From an uncultured Desulfobacterales bacterium (GTDB taxonomy: Bacteria; Desulfobacterota; Desulfobacteria; Desulfobacterales; G020354645), in the NCBI GenBank assembly GCA_947259865.1, contig CAMYNZ010000010.1:1-20087 (forward strand): DNA of 20,087 nt, read 5' to 3'. Every line of letters begins with the position of its first letter. Positions within the stretch are counted from its first letter, which is position 1. Positions 13,626 through 20,087 of this stretch are shown here, piece after piece. The notes beneath the pieces were generated by a model. It saw nothing but the letters and a program-made list of their open reading frames with translations, was not told where the DNA came from and made no database searches. The translations under genes were made by a program, and so were the position numbers.

Positions 13626-14768
13626 ATGGATATGATGATTGAAGAAACCATGTCCAGGATGGAGCGATTTGAGGCGGCGGTAGCCCTTGAAAAGCCGGAC
13701 CGGGTGCCGGTTATGCCGTTAATGACCGCTTTTGCCGTTCGCAGTCAGGGTATGACCCAGGGAGAAGCGTGGCGTGATCCTGACAAGGGTTTTCAAGCCA
13801 TGCTGAATACGTTTAATGATCTCGGTGGATTCGACAGACTGTACAAACCGAATCTTTTCTGGCCCATGATCGGCGGCCGATTCTGTTCGACACCGGTCAG
13901 GGTGTTGATACCGGGCCGGCAATTACCCGAAGATGCGCTGAATCAAATCCAGGAACAGGAACTTTTCAGCAGAGATGATTATGATAAACTGGCTGCTTTA
14001 GGCTGGAACGCCTTTTGGGACGAACATTATGAAAAGATGAGTGGGCGCGGGATGCAAAGACTCGTTATCACGCAAAACCATCTTCTGGATCTTTATATCA
14101 ATGAAGTCGAGGCCTATCAAAGTCAGGGCATCTATCCTTTATTCGGAGCCTGGGTCGATTCTTCCTCTATGGCTTTTTCCATGGGCCGCACACTGACCCA
14201 GTTTACCATGGATCTCTATGAAGTTCCCGACAAGGTCAAAGCGGCCATGGATGCCTCCTGCGATGATCTTATCCAAAATGCCCTGGATCTGGTCGCCATG
14301 ACCAAGATTCCGCTGGTTTTTATTGTCCTTGAGCGTGGTTCAGGATTCTATTATCACACCGATATTTTCGAGCAATTTGAATGGCCCTACCTGCAGCGCT
14401 ATGTGGATGCCTTTGTCTCGGAAGGGTTAACACCCTGGTTTCATCTCGATACCGATTGGAGCTTGAATTTGCCGTATTTCAAACAACTTCCAAAAGCCAA
14501 ATGTGTGGCAGACCTTGATAGTACCACCGATATTTTCAAGGCCAAGGAGATCCTCGGCGGCCACATGTGTATCAGCGGCGATGTGCCTGCATCACTCCTG
14601 ACGCTGGGTACTCCCGAGGATGTTCGCGAATATTGTCAGAAGCTCATCGACGAAGTCGGAAAGGGCGGCGGCTTTATGTTGACCACGGGTTGTGAGTGTC
14701 CTGTGGATGCCAGGTTTGAAAATGTAAAAATGATGGTCGAGGTAGCTAAGACTTACAATGGCCGCTAG
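13626..14768 (+). CDS. UroD/MtaA-fold protein with HxD in place of HxC
   Basis: This protein of about 380 aa belongs to the uroporphyrinogen decarboxylase superfamily (COG0407-like). The N-terminal ERFEAAVALEKPDRVPVMP is typical of the non-heme branch. The zinc-ligand place, HxC in methyltransferases and in the homologue at 6520, reads WFHLDTDW here, so the Cys is an Asp. Two C-terminal cysteines are kept (TTGCECP, positions 356 and 358 from this start). The metal site may differ, or the protein may not transfer methyl groups. The two UroD proteins are clearly diverged paralogues. The start is uncertain: the frame is open to a TTG at 13617, and ATG codons lie at 13626, 13632, 13635 and 13650, none with a strong SD. 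It follows the AbfD-like gene after a palindromic block. Confidence 0.85.
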   Translation: MDMMIEETMSRMERFEAAVALEKPDRVPVMPLMTAFAVRSQGMTQGEAWRDPDKGFQAMLNTFNDLGGFDRLYKPNLFWPMIGGRFCSTPVRVLIPGRQLPEDALNQIQEQELFSRDDYDKLAALGWNAFWDEHYEKMSGRGMQRLVITQNHLLDLYINEVEAYQSQGIYPLFGAWVDSSSMAFSMGRTLTQFTMDLYEVPDKVKAAMDASCDDLIQNALDLVAMTKIPLVFIVLERGSGFYYHTDIFEQFEWPYLQRYVDAFVSEGLTPWFHLDTDWSLNLPYFKQLPKAKCVADLDSTTDIFKAKEILGGHMCISGDVPASLLTLGTPEDVREYCQKLIDEVGKGGGFMLTTGCECPVDARFENVKMMVEVAKTYNGR

Positions 14769-14857
14769 AACCTATCTCAAAAATGCGTCTAGGGGTCCAG
14801 TGCTGCGTTACGGAATGGCTCAAAATGCTCACATTATATGAAAGAAAGCGGATCCAG

Positions 14858-14883
14858 AAAAAATGGATATTAACCATTTTTTT
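14858..14883 (+). terminator. Possible AT-rich terminator
   Basis: aaaaaatgg (14858-14866) pairs with ccatttttt (14874-14882), loop of seven bases, followed by T residues. It lies about 90 bases after the second UroD-like gene and before the partner-switching cassette. The stem is AT-rich, so efficiency is uncertain. Confidence 0.5.
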
Positions 14884-14889
14884 ACTTTG

Positions 14890-14941
14890 AGCTTTCAGCT
14901 TTCAGCTATGAGCTTATATGCTTTCAGCTATGGGCTTTTAT
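14890..14941. repeat. ctttcagct short repeats
   Basis: The word ctttcagct occurs three times, with tatgagct or tatgggct variants between, just before the SBP-phosphatase gene. The same word pair (gctttcagctttcagc) recurs after the STAS gene near 17487-17503, so the cassette is flanked by related low-complexity repeats. Confidence 0.5.
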
Positions 14942-14975
14942 ACGCCTTGGTGAATAATAACAGGCAGGGTAAAAC

Positions 14976-16661
14976 ATGCGCGGACAATTTTATATAATTT
15001 TGGTGGTATTGTTCCTTCAATTTCCGTCAGGTTTCGGCCTCCAGGCACAAACTAACGTTAGGGTTGGAATATATCAAAATGAACCACTCGTTTTTACCGA
15101 TAGCGATGGAGTGGTAAAAGGTATTTATATTGATATTTTGAATTATATTGCAAAAATAGAGGGATGGCAGATTGAATATATCGCAGGCTCCTGGGAAGAA
15201 TGTATCAGCAGACTGGAAAAAGGGAAAATTAATTTGCTGGCGGCTATCGCTTACTCGGAGGAAAGAAGCAAACGATACCGTTTCAACAGTGAAACTTTGG
15301 TAACCAACTGGGCCCAGATATATACCCAGAAAAACTCTCAAATCCAATCTCTGCTCGACCTCAAAGGCAAAAAAATCGCAGTTTTAAATGGAGATATTTA
15401 TTATCAAATATTTAAACGTGTTGATAAAAGTTTTAAAATTAAACCGGTTTTTGTTGAAGTTGACGTATATGACGACATATTGAAACTACTTGATAGCAGG
15501 GTTGTGGACGCCGGGATTGTTTCGCGAATATACGGGATGTATCATGAAAAGGATTATCAGATAACAAAAAGTCCGATTAATTTCAGCCCGGTGGAGCTTC
15601 GTTTTGCAGCGCCCAAGGGCCTTAGCGGGTTTATAATTGATTCCATTGATCGCCATCTAAGAGAACAAAAAAAAGTTCAGCATTCTGTCTACTATCGTTC
15701 TTTAAACCTTTGGATGGAAGGGGTTCACAAACTTGTTTTCCCCGGGTGGTTGAAACCCTTTTGGGTACTGAGTTTTATCGCCGGGCTATTGGCACTATTA
15801 ACCGGGGGAACCCTGATATTACGATGGCAGGTTCGTGTGCGAACCGATGCCTTGAGGGAGTCTATCGCTGCCAGAGAAAGAATCGACAGTGAATTGCGAA
15901 TCGCACATGAAATTCAGATGGATCTGGTACCCAAGGTCTTTCCCCCTTTTCCTGACAGATCTGAATTCGATCTGTATGCCGTGCTGGAACCGGCCAAACA
16001 GGTCGGTGGTGATTTTTATGATTTTTTCTTTATTGACCCGCAGCGCCTCTGTTTCCTTATCGGGGATGTGTCGGACAAGGGCGTGCCGGCGGCTTTGTTG
16101 ATGGCCCGCACCAAAACACTCATCAAATCAGCGGCCAAAGGCAGGATTGGACCGGATCAAATACTGGATATCGTAAACAAAGAAGTCTCGATCAATAACG
16201 ACCTGTTTATGTTCGTTACCGTGTTTTGCGGAATTCTGAAAACCGACACCGGAGAAGTTTGGTATACAAATGCCGGCCACAATTCTCCCCTAATGGTGTA
16301 TCCTCTTGAAGACCCTGAATACTTAGCGGGTACCGGCTCTACCGCGCTTGGCATCGATGTGGATTCAACTTTTAAAAAAGCTAATATAGTGCTAAAATCC
16401 GGTTATACACTGTTTATGTATACGGATGGCGTTACCGAAGCCTTTAATAGAGATGAAGAAACTTTTTCCGAACAACGGCTGATACAGGCGCTTTCATCGT
16501 ATCGTAAAGCGTCAACCCGGCAGATGGTTTTATCCATCCTGAAAAAAATTAAAATATTTAGCGGTGATATGCCGCAAACGGACGATATAGCCATACTGGC
16601 ATTGAAATTCACGCCCGCAGAAGTGCAAACACATGAACAAGACATTTATTCTAAAAAATGA
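14976..16661 (+). CDS. Periplasmic-binding-domain SpoIIE/RsbU-type PP2C phosphatase
   Basis: This 561-aa membrane sensor-phosphatase begins with a signal sequence (1-25). Next comes a family-3 solute-binding domain (27-235: VRVGIYQNEPLVF, INLLAAIAYSEERSKRYRF, DLKGKKIAVLNGD), placed in the periplasm. A membrane helix (262-283) and a short linker (AARERIDSELRIAHEIQ) lead to a cytoplasmic SpoIIE-type PP2C domain (325-548). The metal-binding motifs GGDFYD (344-349), GDVSDKG (363-369), YTDGVTEAF and QTDDIAIL are all present, so it should be active. It likely dephosphorylates the STAS protein at 17059 when a small ligand binds outside; amino acids are typical ligands of this domain. Its 3' end overlaps the anti-sigma-type kinase gene by 29 bases. 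Confidence 0.93.
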   Translation: MRGQFYIILVVLFLQFPSGFGLQAQTNVRVGIYQNEPLVFTDSDGVVKGIYIDILNYIAKIEGWQIEYIAGSWEECISRLEKGKINLLAAIAYSEERSKRYRFNSETLVTNWAQIYTQKNSQIQSLLDLKGKKIAVLNGDIYYQIFKRVDKSFKIKPVFVEVDVYDDILKLLDSRVVDAGIVSRIYGMYHEKDYQITKSPINFSPVELRFAAPKGLSGFIIDSIDRHLREQKKVQHSVYYRSLNLWMEGVHKLVFPGWLKPFWVLSFIAGLLALLTGGTLILRWQVRVRTDALRESIAARERIDSELRIAHEIQMDLVPKVFPPFPDRSEFDLYAVLEPAKQVGGDFYDFFFIDPQRLCFLIGDVSDKGVPAALLMARTKTLIKSAAKGRIGPDQILDIVNKEVSINNDLFMFVTVFCGILKTDTGEVWYTNAGHNSPLMVYPLEDPEYLAGTGSTALGIDVDSTFKKANIVLKSGYTLFMYTDGVTEAFNRDEETFSEQRLIQALSSYRKASTRQMVLSILKKIKIFSGDMPQTDDIAILALKFTPAEVQTHEQDIYSKK

Positions 16662-17043
16662 TCTTAACGAAATTAAAAAATTGACGGACATGTTGTGCAA
16701 GCTTTGTGAAGAGAATGACCTTGGCAATAAGGTTCTTTGCGATGTTACTCTGGCGTTGGAGGAAATTTTCGCCAACATTGTCCATTATGCATATGATGAT
16801 AATGAAGAGCACCTCGTAAAAATCCACATCAAAATCCACGATAATCTTTTTTCCATGAAAATCACGGATGACGGAAAGCCCTTTAATCCGCTGGAGGTTC
16901 CGATGACCAATACTGAAGCCTCCTTTGAAGAGCGGAAAATAGGGGGTTTGGGTATCCACCTGGTTCGACACTTGATAGATGAATTGGATTACAAACAGGT
17001 TAAGGGCAAAAATATGCTCACAATGAAGATCCGGCTGCAATAA
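16633..17043 (+). CDS. Anti-sigma-factor-type serine kinase (RsbW/SpoIIAB-like)
   Basis: This 136-aa protein consists of a single GHKL-type ATPase domain: N box LALEEIFANIVHYAY (40-54, catalytic Glu and Asn 48), DDGKPFNP, and the glycine-rich GGLGIHLVR lid. By family it phosphorylates the STAS antagonist on serine and binds a target, classically a sigma factor. No sigma-factor gene lies in the window, so the target may be encoded elsewhere or may not be a sigma factor. The start lies within the phosphatase gene (29-base overlap), without a clear SD, so translation is probably coupled. Confidence 0.93.
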   Translation: MNKTFILKNDLNEIKKLTDMLCKLCEENDLGNKVLCDVTLALEEIFANIVHYAYDDNEEHLVKIHIKIHDNLFSMKITDDGKPFNPLEVPMTNTEASFEERKIGGLGIHLVRHLIDELDYKQVKGKNMLTMKIRLQ

Positions 17044-17058
17044 TAAAAAGGAGAAATT

Positions 17059-17445
17059 ATGTCATCACAACTGAAGGTTACCATCGAGCAAAAAGCAAAA
17101 AACGCTTACATTGTTTACCCTTCGGGTTCACTGAACAGTAATACCTTTCAAATATTCGAGGAAAGACTCGGTGCCATTTTGAATGAATCACCCAAACTTC
17201 TGGTATTTGATCTGGATGAACTTGATTATTTAAGCAGCGCCGGGATACGGGTTATATTGAGGACCAGAAATGCATTGAAAAAAAACAATGGAAAAATTAC
17301 ATTTATGAATCTTCAACCCCAGATCAAAAAAGTATTTGATATCATCAATGCCTTACCGTCCATGCAAATATTTGCAAGCATTGACGAATTGGATGATTAT
17401 CTGGATGTTATGCAGAAGAAGGTTGCCCGCGGAGCTCACAGCTGA
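17059..17445 (+). CDS. STAS-domain anti-anti-sigma factor (RsbV/SpoIIAA-like)
   Basis: This 128-aa single-domain protein has the phosphoacceptor serine in LDYLSSAGIRV (S60, S59 next to it), where SpoIIAA has its regulated serine. The unphosphorylated form should bind the kinase encoded just upstream and free its target; phosphorylation by the kinase and dephosphorylation by the SpoIIE-type phosphatase would set the switch. SD aaaaggag lies before the ATG, 15 bases after the kinase stop. The residues after 115 (VMQKKVARGAHS) form a short basic tail. Confidence 0.93.
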   Translation: MSSQLKVTIEQKAKNAYIVYPSGSLNSNTFQIFEERLGAILNESPKLLVFDLDELDYLSSAGIRVILRTRNALKKNNGKITFMNLQPQIKKVFDIINALPSMQIFASIDELDDYLDVMQKKVARGAHS

Positions 17446-17680
17446 TAAGCCTCCCAGCTTCCTGGCCTCCGAGCCTCCAGCATAGTTGCTTTCAGCTTTC
17501 AGCCTTGAACTATTTTCCATCTTGCCTCAAATAAGCCAACGTCGAGTGTCCCGCAATATAATAAAAATCCGATTGAATAACTTTATCACTTCCAATCTTA
17601 ATTTAATTTCGACCTTTTTCTAATCTTTTCATTTTCATATTCTGTATTATTATTAAATACTAAAAAAAAAGGAGGAACTC

Positions 17681-18055
17681 ATGAATCTTACAGATTATTT
17701 TGAAAACACTAAAGGTCTTGGGGTCTTAGCTACGGCTGATGGCGATGGTAAGGTCGATGCGGCTGTGTATGCCAGACCGCATGTTTTGGAGGATGGTACC
17801 CTGGCAGTTATCATGCGCGACCGTCTCACGCATCACAATTTGCAGTCTAATCCTCATGCAACATACTTATTCAAGGAGGATGGACCCGGTTACAAGGGGA
17901 AAAGACTTTTTATCACAAAAGTTCGGGAAGAAGAAGATTCTGAATTGTTGAATTCTTTGCGGCGCAGACAGTACCTGGATGAAAGAGACGAATCCAAATT
18001 TCTGGTATTTTTTAAACTTGATAAAGAGCTTCCGCTTATCGGGGCCGGTAAGTAG
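17681..18055 (+). CDS. FMN-binding split-barrel protein (pyridoxamine phosphate oxidase-like)
   Basis: This 124-aa protein of the flavin-reductase/PNPOx-like split-barrel fold shows LGVLATADGDGKVDAAVYARP as the first strands, VIMRDRLTHHNLQSNPHATYLF as the flavin-phosphate segment, and a short C-terminal FFKLDKELPLIGAGK. It may bind FMN, F420 or heme; the electron donor or substrate is not readable. A very strong SD (aaaaaggaggaa) precedes the ATG. It is the first gene of a likely three-gene run with the next split-barrel protein and the ATP-grasp protein. Confidence 0.85.
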   Translation: MNLTDYFENTKGLGVLATADGDGKVDAAVYARPHVLEDGTLAVIMRDRLTHHNLQSNPHATYLFKEDGPGYKGKRLFITKVREEEDSELLNSLRRRQYLDERDESKFLVFFKLDKELPLIGAGK

Positions 18056-18109
18056 TCTGTTAAATAGATTTTTTTCCAATTTATAGCCGAGCAAAGGCGA
18101 GTAATATCC

Positions 18110-18562
18110 ATGGAAAAGACTGAAGAAATTAAACAAAGACTCAGGGAATTATTCAACTCTCAAAATTTAGCCGTTCTTGCCACCCACAATGCGGGGCAGC
18201 CCTATGCCAGCCTGGTGGCCTTCGTGGCCACCGACGATTTAAAACAGATCTATTTCGTTACGCCCAGGGCAACCCGGAAATTTGCCAACTTAAGCAAAGA
18301 TCACCGGGTAGCATTTCTGATTAACAGCAGCACCAATCAGGCCGAAGATTTTCATCGGGCCATTGCAGTGACAGCCGTCGGTATTGCTGAAGAAATTACA
18401 GGCCAGCTGCGGCAAAAAATTCAAGAGCAGTATCTGGCAAAGCATCCCCATCTGACCGATTTCGTCAAATCCCCTAGCTGCGCATTGGTGGAAGTGACAA
18501 CGCGCGCTTATTACATGGTAAAGAATTTTCAAACCGTTATGGAGCTGCATATCAACCCATGA
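18110..18562 (+). CDS. FMN-binding split-barrel protein, second copy type
   Basis: This 150-aa protein has the same fold as its upstream neighbour but a different subfamily: LAVLATHNAGQPYASLVAFVATDDLKQIYFVTPRATRKFANL followed by RVAFLINS and a C-terminal SPSCALVEVTTRAYYMV. It probably binds FMN as a dimer. Its last codons overlap the ATP-grasp gene by four bases (ATGA), so the two are translated together. Substrate unknown. Confidence 0.87.
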   Translation: MEKTEEIKQRLRELFNSQNLAVLATHNAGQPYASLVAFVATDDLKQIYFVTPRATRKFANLSKDHRVAFLINSSTNQAEDFHRAIAVTAVGIAEEITGQLRQKIQEQYLAKHPHLTDFVKSPSCALVEVTTRAYYMVKNFQTVMELHINP

Positions 18563-20087
18563 GATGGATTATTCCGGCCTCAAAAGTTGAACATCAGGAC
18601 CAAAGCCGCATTGGCGGCAAGGGCTATGCGCTGGCATCGTTGCTAAATGGGGGATTTATTGTTCCGGACACCCTGTGTATCACGAGCGATCTTTATAGTG
18701 AATACTTGACCCGCACGGGTTTACGCGAACGCATCTTGCTCGAGCTTCATCGCAAAGATTTCAAAGAGATGCGCTGGGAGGAAATTTGGGATTGTGCCAC
18801 CCGCATTCGCAACATGTTTCTCACAGTGCCCATGCCTGCTGAAATCGATGGGAGCATCAGAACAGAAATCGAGTCCCGATTCAGCGGTAAATCCACTGTG
18901 GTGCGCTCATCGGCGCCGGAAGAAGACACGGTGTCTTCTTCATTTGCCGGGTTACATGAATCCTATCTGAACGTCCGGGGCACCGATGCGATATTGGAGC
19001 ATATCCGTAAGGTGTGGGCATCGCTCTGGTCGGATGCCGCTTTGCTCTATCGTCAAGAATTGGGTTTGGATGTTGAAAAAAGCGCAATGGCGGTTGTCAT
19101 TCAGGAAATTATCGTTGGCGATCGGTCGGGTGTCGCATTTTCTGAAAACCCGGCCAACCGTACCCAGGGGGTTATTGAATCCGTCTATGGCTTGAACCAG
19201 GGACTGGTTGACGGTGCGATAGAACCCGATCGTTGGATACTGGATCGCCGCAAGCAAACTATTGTCTCTCATACCCCGGCCAAGCGGAAGTATTGGATGG
19301 TGCCGGATGAAACTGGCGTAAAGCTCAGGGCTTTGCCGGCCAGCAAGTCAGCGCGGCCACCACTTGAGTCCAAAGATGTTCTTGAGGTCTTCCAAATTGT
19401 ACGCAAGGCCGAAGATTATTTTAAGGGGCCCCAGGACCTCGAGTGGACCTACAAACAAAAAACGTTGTTCGTTCTGCAATCCCGACCCATTACAACGGTT
19501 TCTGCCGATGAGTCCGTTGATAAACGGGGTTGGTACTTGAGTTTGCATCGCAGTTTTGAAAATCTAAAAGGTCTTCGGCAAAAAATTGAAGACGAATTGA
19601 TCCCGGCCATGATCGTTGAGGCGGATAACCTGATGGCAATAGATATGGCAACCTTATCCGATCTTGATTTGGTCGAAGAAATTAAACGTCGCTGGGAGAT
19701 CAATCACAGGTGGGTCAATATATACTGGGAAGAATTCATCCCGTTTGCCCATGGTGTGCGATTATTCGGACAGGTATATAATGACGCCCTGCACCCTGAA
19801 GATCCCTATGAGTTTATTGACTTGCTGACCCGCACCGATATGGCAAGTCTGGAGAGAAACAGGATGCTGGAAGAATTGGCAGACTTTATTCGAAACGATC
19901 AATCATTGACCCGCCAACTCGAGGACAAGGAGTACGAGGCGATACCGAACGAATTCAGCGAGAAGATCGATGTATTTATTGAAAAATACGGTGATCTCAC
20001 CTGTTCGGTTACCGGTGGAACCCAGTGTGACCAGGAAGCAGAGCCCTTATTCAATATTTTGCTCGAGATGGCTGCGCATCCAGTTGT
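18559..20087 (+). CDS. PEP-synthase/rifampin-phosphotransferase-like ATP-grasp protein (3' end outside)
   Basis: The frame is open to the window edge (509 codons). Residues 1-312 are a PPDK_N-type ATP-grasp domain: RIGGKGYALASLLNGGFIVP, VVRSSAPEEDTVSSSFAGL (from residue 114), AVVIQEIIVGDRSGVAFSENP, and the closing VLQSRPITT (305-313). What follows (HRSFENLKGL, WVNIYWEEFIPFAHGVRLFG) is not a pyruvate-kinase-like barrel but resembles the helical substrate domain of rifampin phosphotransferases. A C-terminal swivelling phosphohistidine domain is expected outside. Expected chemistry: ATP-dependent transfer of a phosphate through His to an unknown acceptor. ATGA overlap with the preceding split-barrel gene shows coupling. 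True PEP synthase is less likely, given the linker. Confidence 0.88.
   Translation, partial: MRWIIPASKVEHQDQSRIGGKGYALASLLNGGFIVPDTLCITSDLYSEYLTRTGLRERILLELHRKDFKEMRWEEIWDCATRIRNMFLTVPMPAEIDGSIRTEIESRFSGKSTVVRSSAPEEDTVSSSFAGLHESYLNVRGTDAILEHIRKVWASLWSDAALLYRQELGLDVEKSAMAVVIQEIIVGDRSGVAFSENPANRTQGVIESVYGLNQGLVDGAIEPDRWILDRRKQTIVSHTPAKRKYWMVPDETGVKLRALPASKSARPPLESKDVLEVFQIVRKAEDYFKGPQDLEWTYKQKTLFVLQSRPITTVSADESVDKRGWYLSLHRSFENLKGLRQKIEDELIPAMIVEADNLMAIDMATLSDLDLVEEIKRRWEINHRWVNIYWEEFIPFAHGVRLFGQVYNDALHPEDPYEFIDLLTRTDMASLERNRMLEELADFIRNDQSLTRQLEDKEYEAIPNEFSEKIDVFIEKYGDLTCSVTGGTQCDQEAEPLFNILLEMAAHPV

Overview
The window looks like a chromosomal segment of an anaerobic Desulfobacterota (deltaproteobacterial, Desulfobacterales-like) organism. 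The reasons are gene content (CoA-transferase, AMP-forming acyl-CoA ligases, a 4-hydroxybutyryl-CoA dehydratase-type flavoprotein, MtaA/UroD-fold methyltransferase-like proteins, a multi-PAS kinase), a moderate G+C, and gene gaps filled with palindromic dispersed repeats. The assignment is an inference; no rRNA, tRNA or taxonomic marker is present.

Layout. 1-1675 (minus): 5' part of a soluble triple-PAS histidine kinase, cut by the window edge. About 2152-7554 (plus): an acyl-CoA ligase with all core motifs, a two-subunit glutaconate-CoA-transferase-like enzyme (ATGA overlap), a DUF169 protein, and a UroD/MtaA-fold protein whose ATG directly follows the DUF169 stop. 7730-9256: a second AMP-ligase-like protein that has lost both the P-loop signature and the A10 lysine, followed by a clear terminator. 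9314-9688: a complex dispersed repeat. 9689-10060 (minus): an FmdB-type zinc-ribbon protein. 10233-10700: a PaaI-type hotdog thioesterase. 11113-11640: an orphan receiver protein. 11760-13208: an AbfD-like dehydratase/isomerase with every Fe-S ligand and most known catalytic residues in place. 13626-14768: a second UroD-fold protein with an altered metal motif. 14976-17445: a partner-switching cassette (substrate-binding domain fused to a PP2C phosphatase, anti-sigma-type kinase, STAS antagonist). 17681 to the end: two small FMN-binding split-barrel proteins and a PEP-synthase/rifampin-phosphotransferase-like ATP-grasp protein that runs off the window.

How the parts may work together (inference): 2152-14768 reads as one catabolic neighbourhood for a carboxylic acid. 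The acid would be activated by ligase or CoA-transferase, the CoA ester rearranged or dehydrated by the AbfD-like radical flavoprotein, and released by a thioesterase. DUF169 and UroD-like proteins are attached for a methyl-transfer or other unknown step. The substrate cannot be read from sequence. The partner-switching cassette would couple a periplasmic ligand to an unidentified target.

The most unusual non-coding signal is a series of gene gaps made of nested palindromes. They include a 48-base block (13545-13592) that folds without one unpaired base at the junction into a stem carrying two hairpins, and two longer elements built as chains of different hairpins with similar 3-5 base loops.
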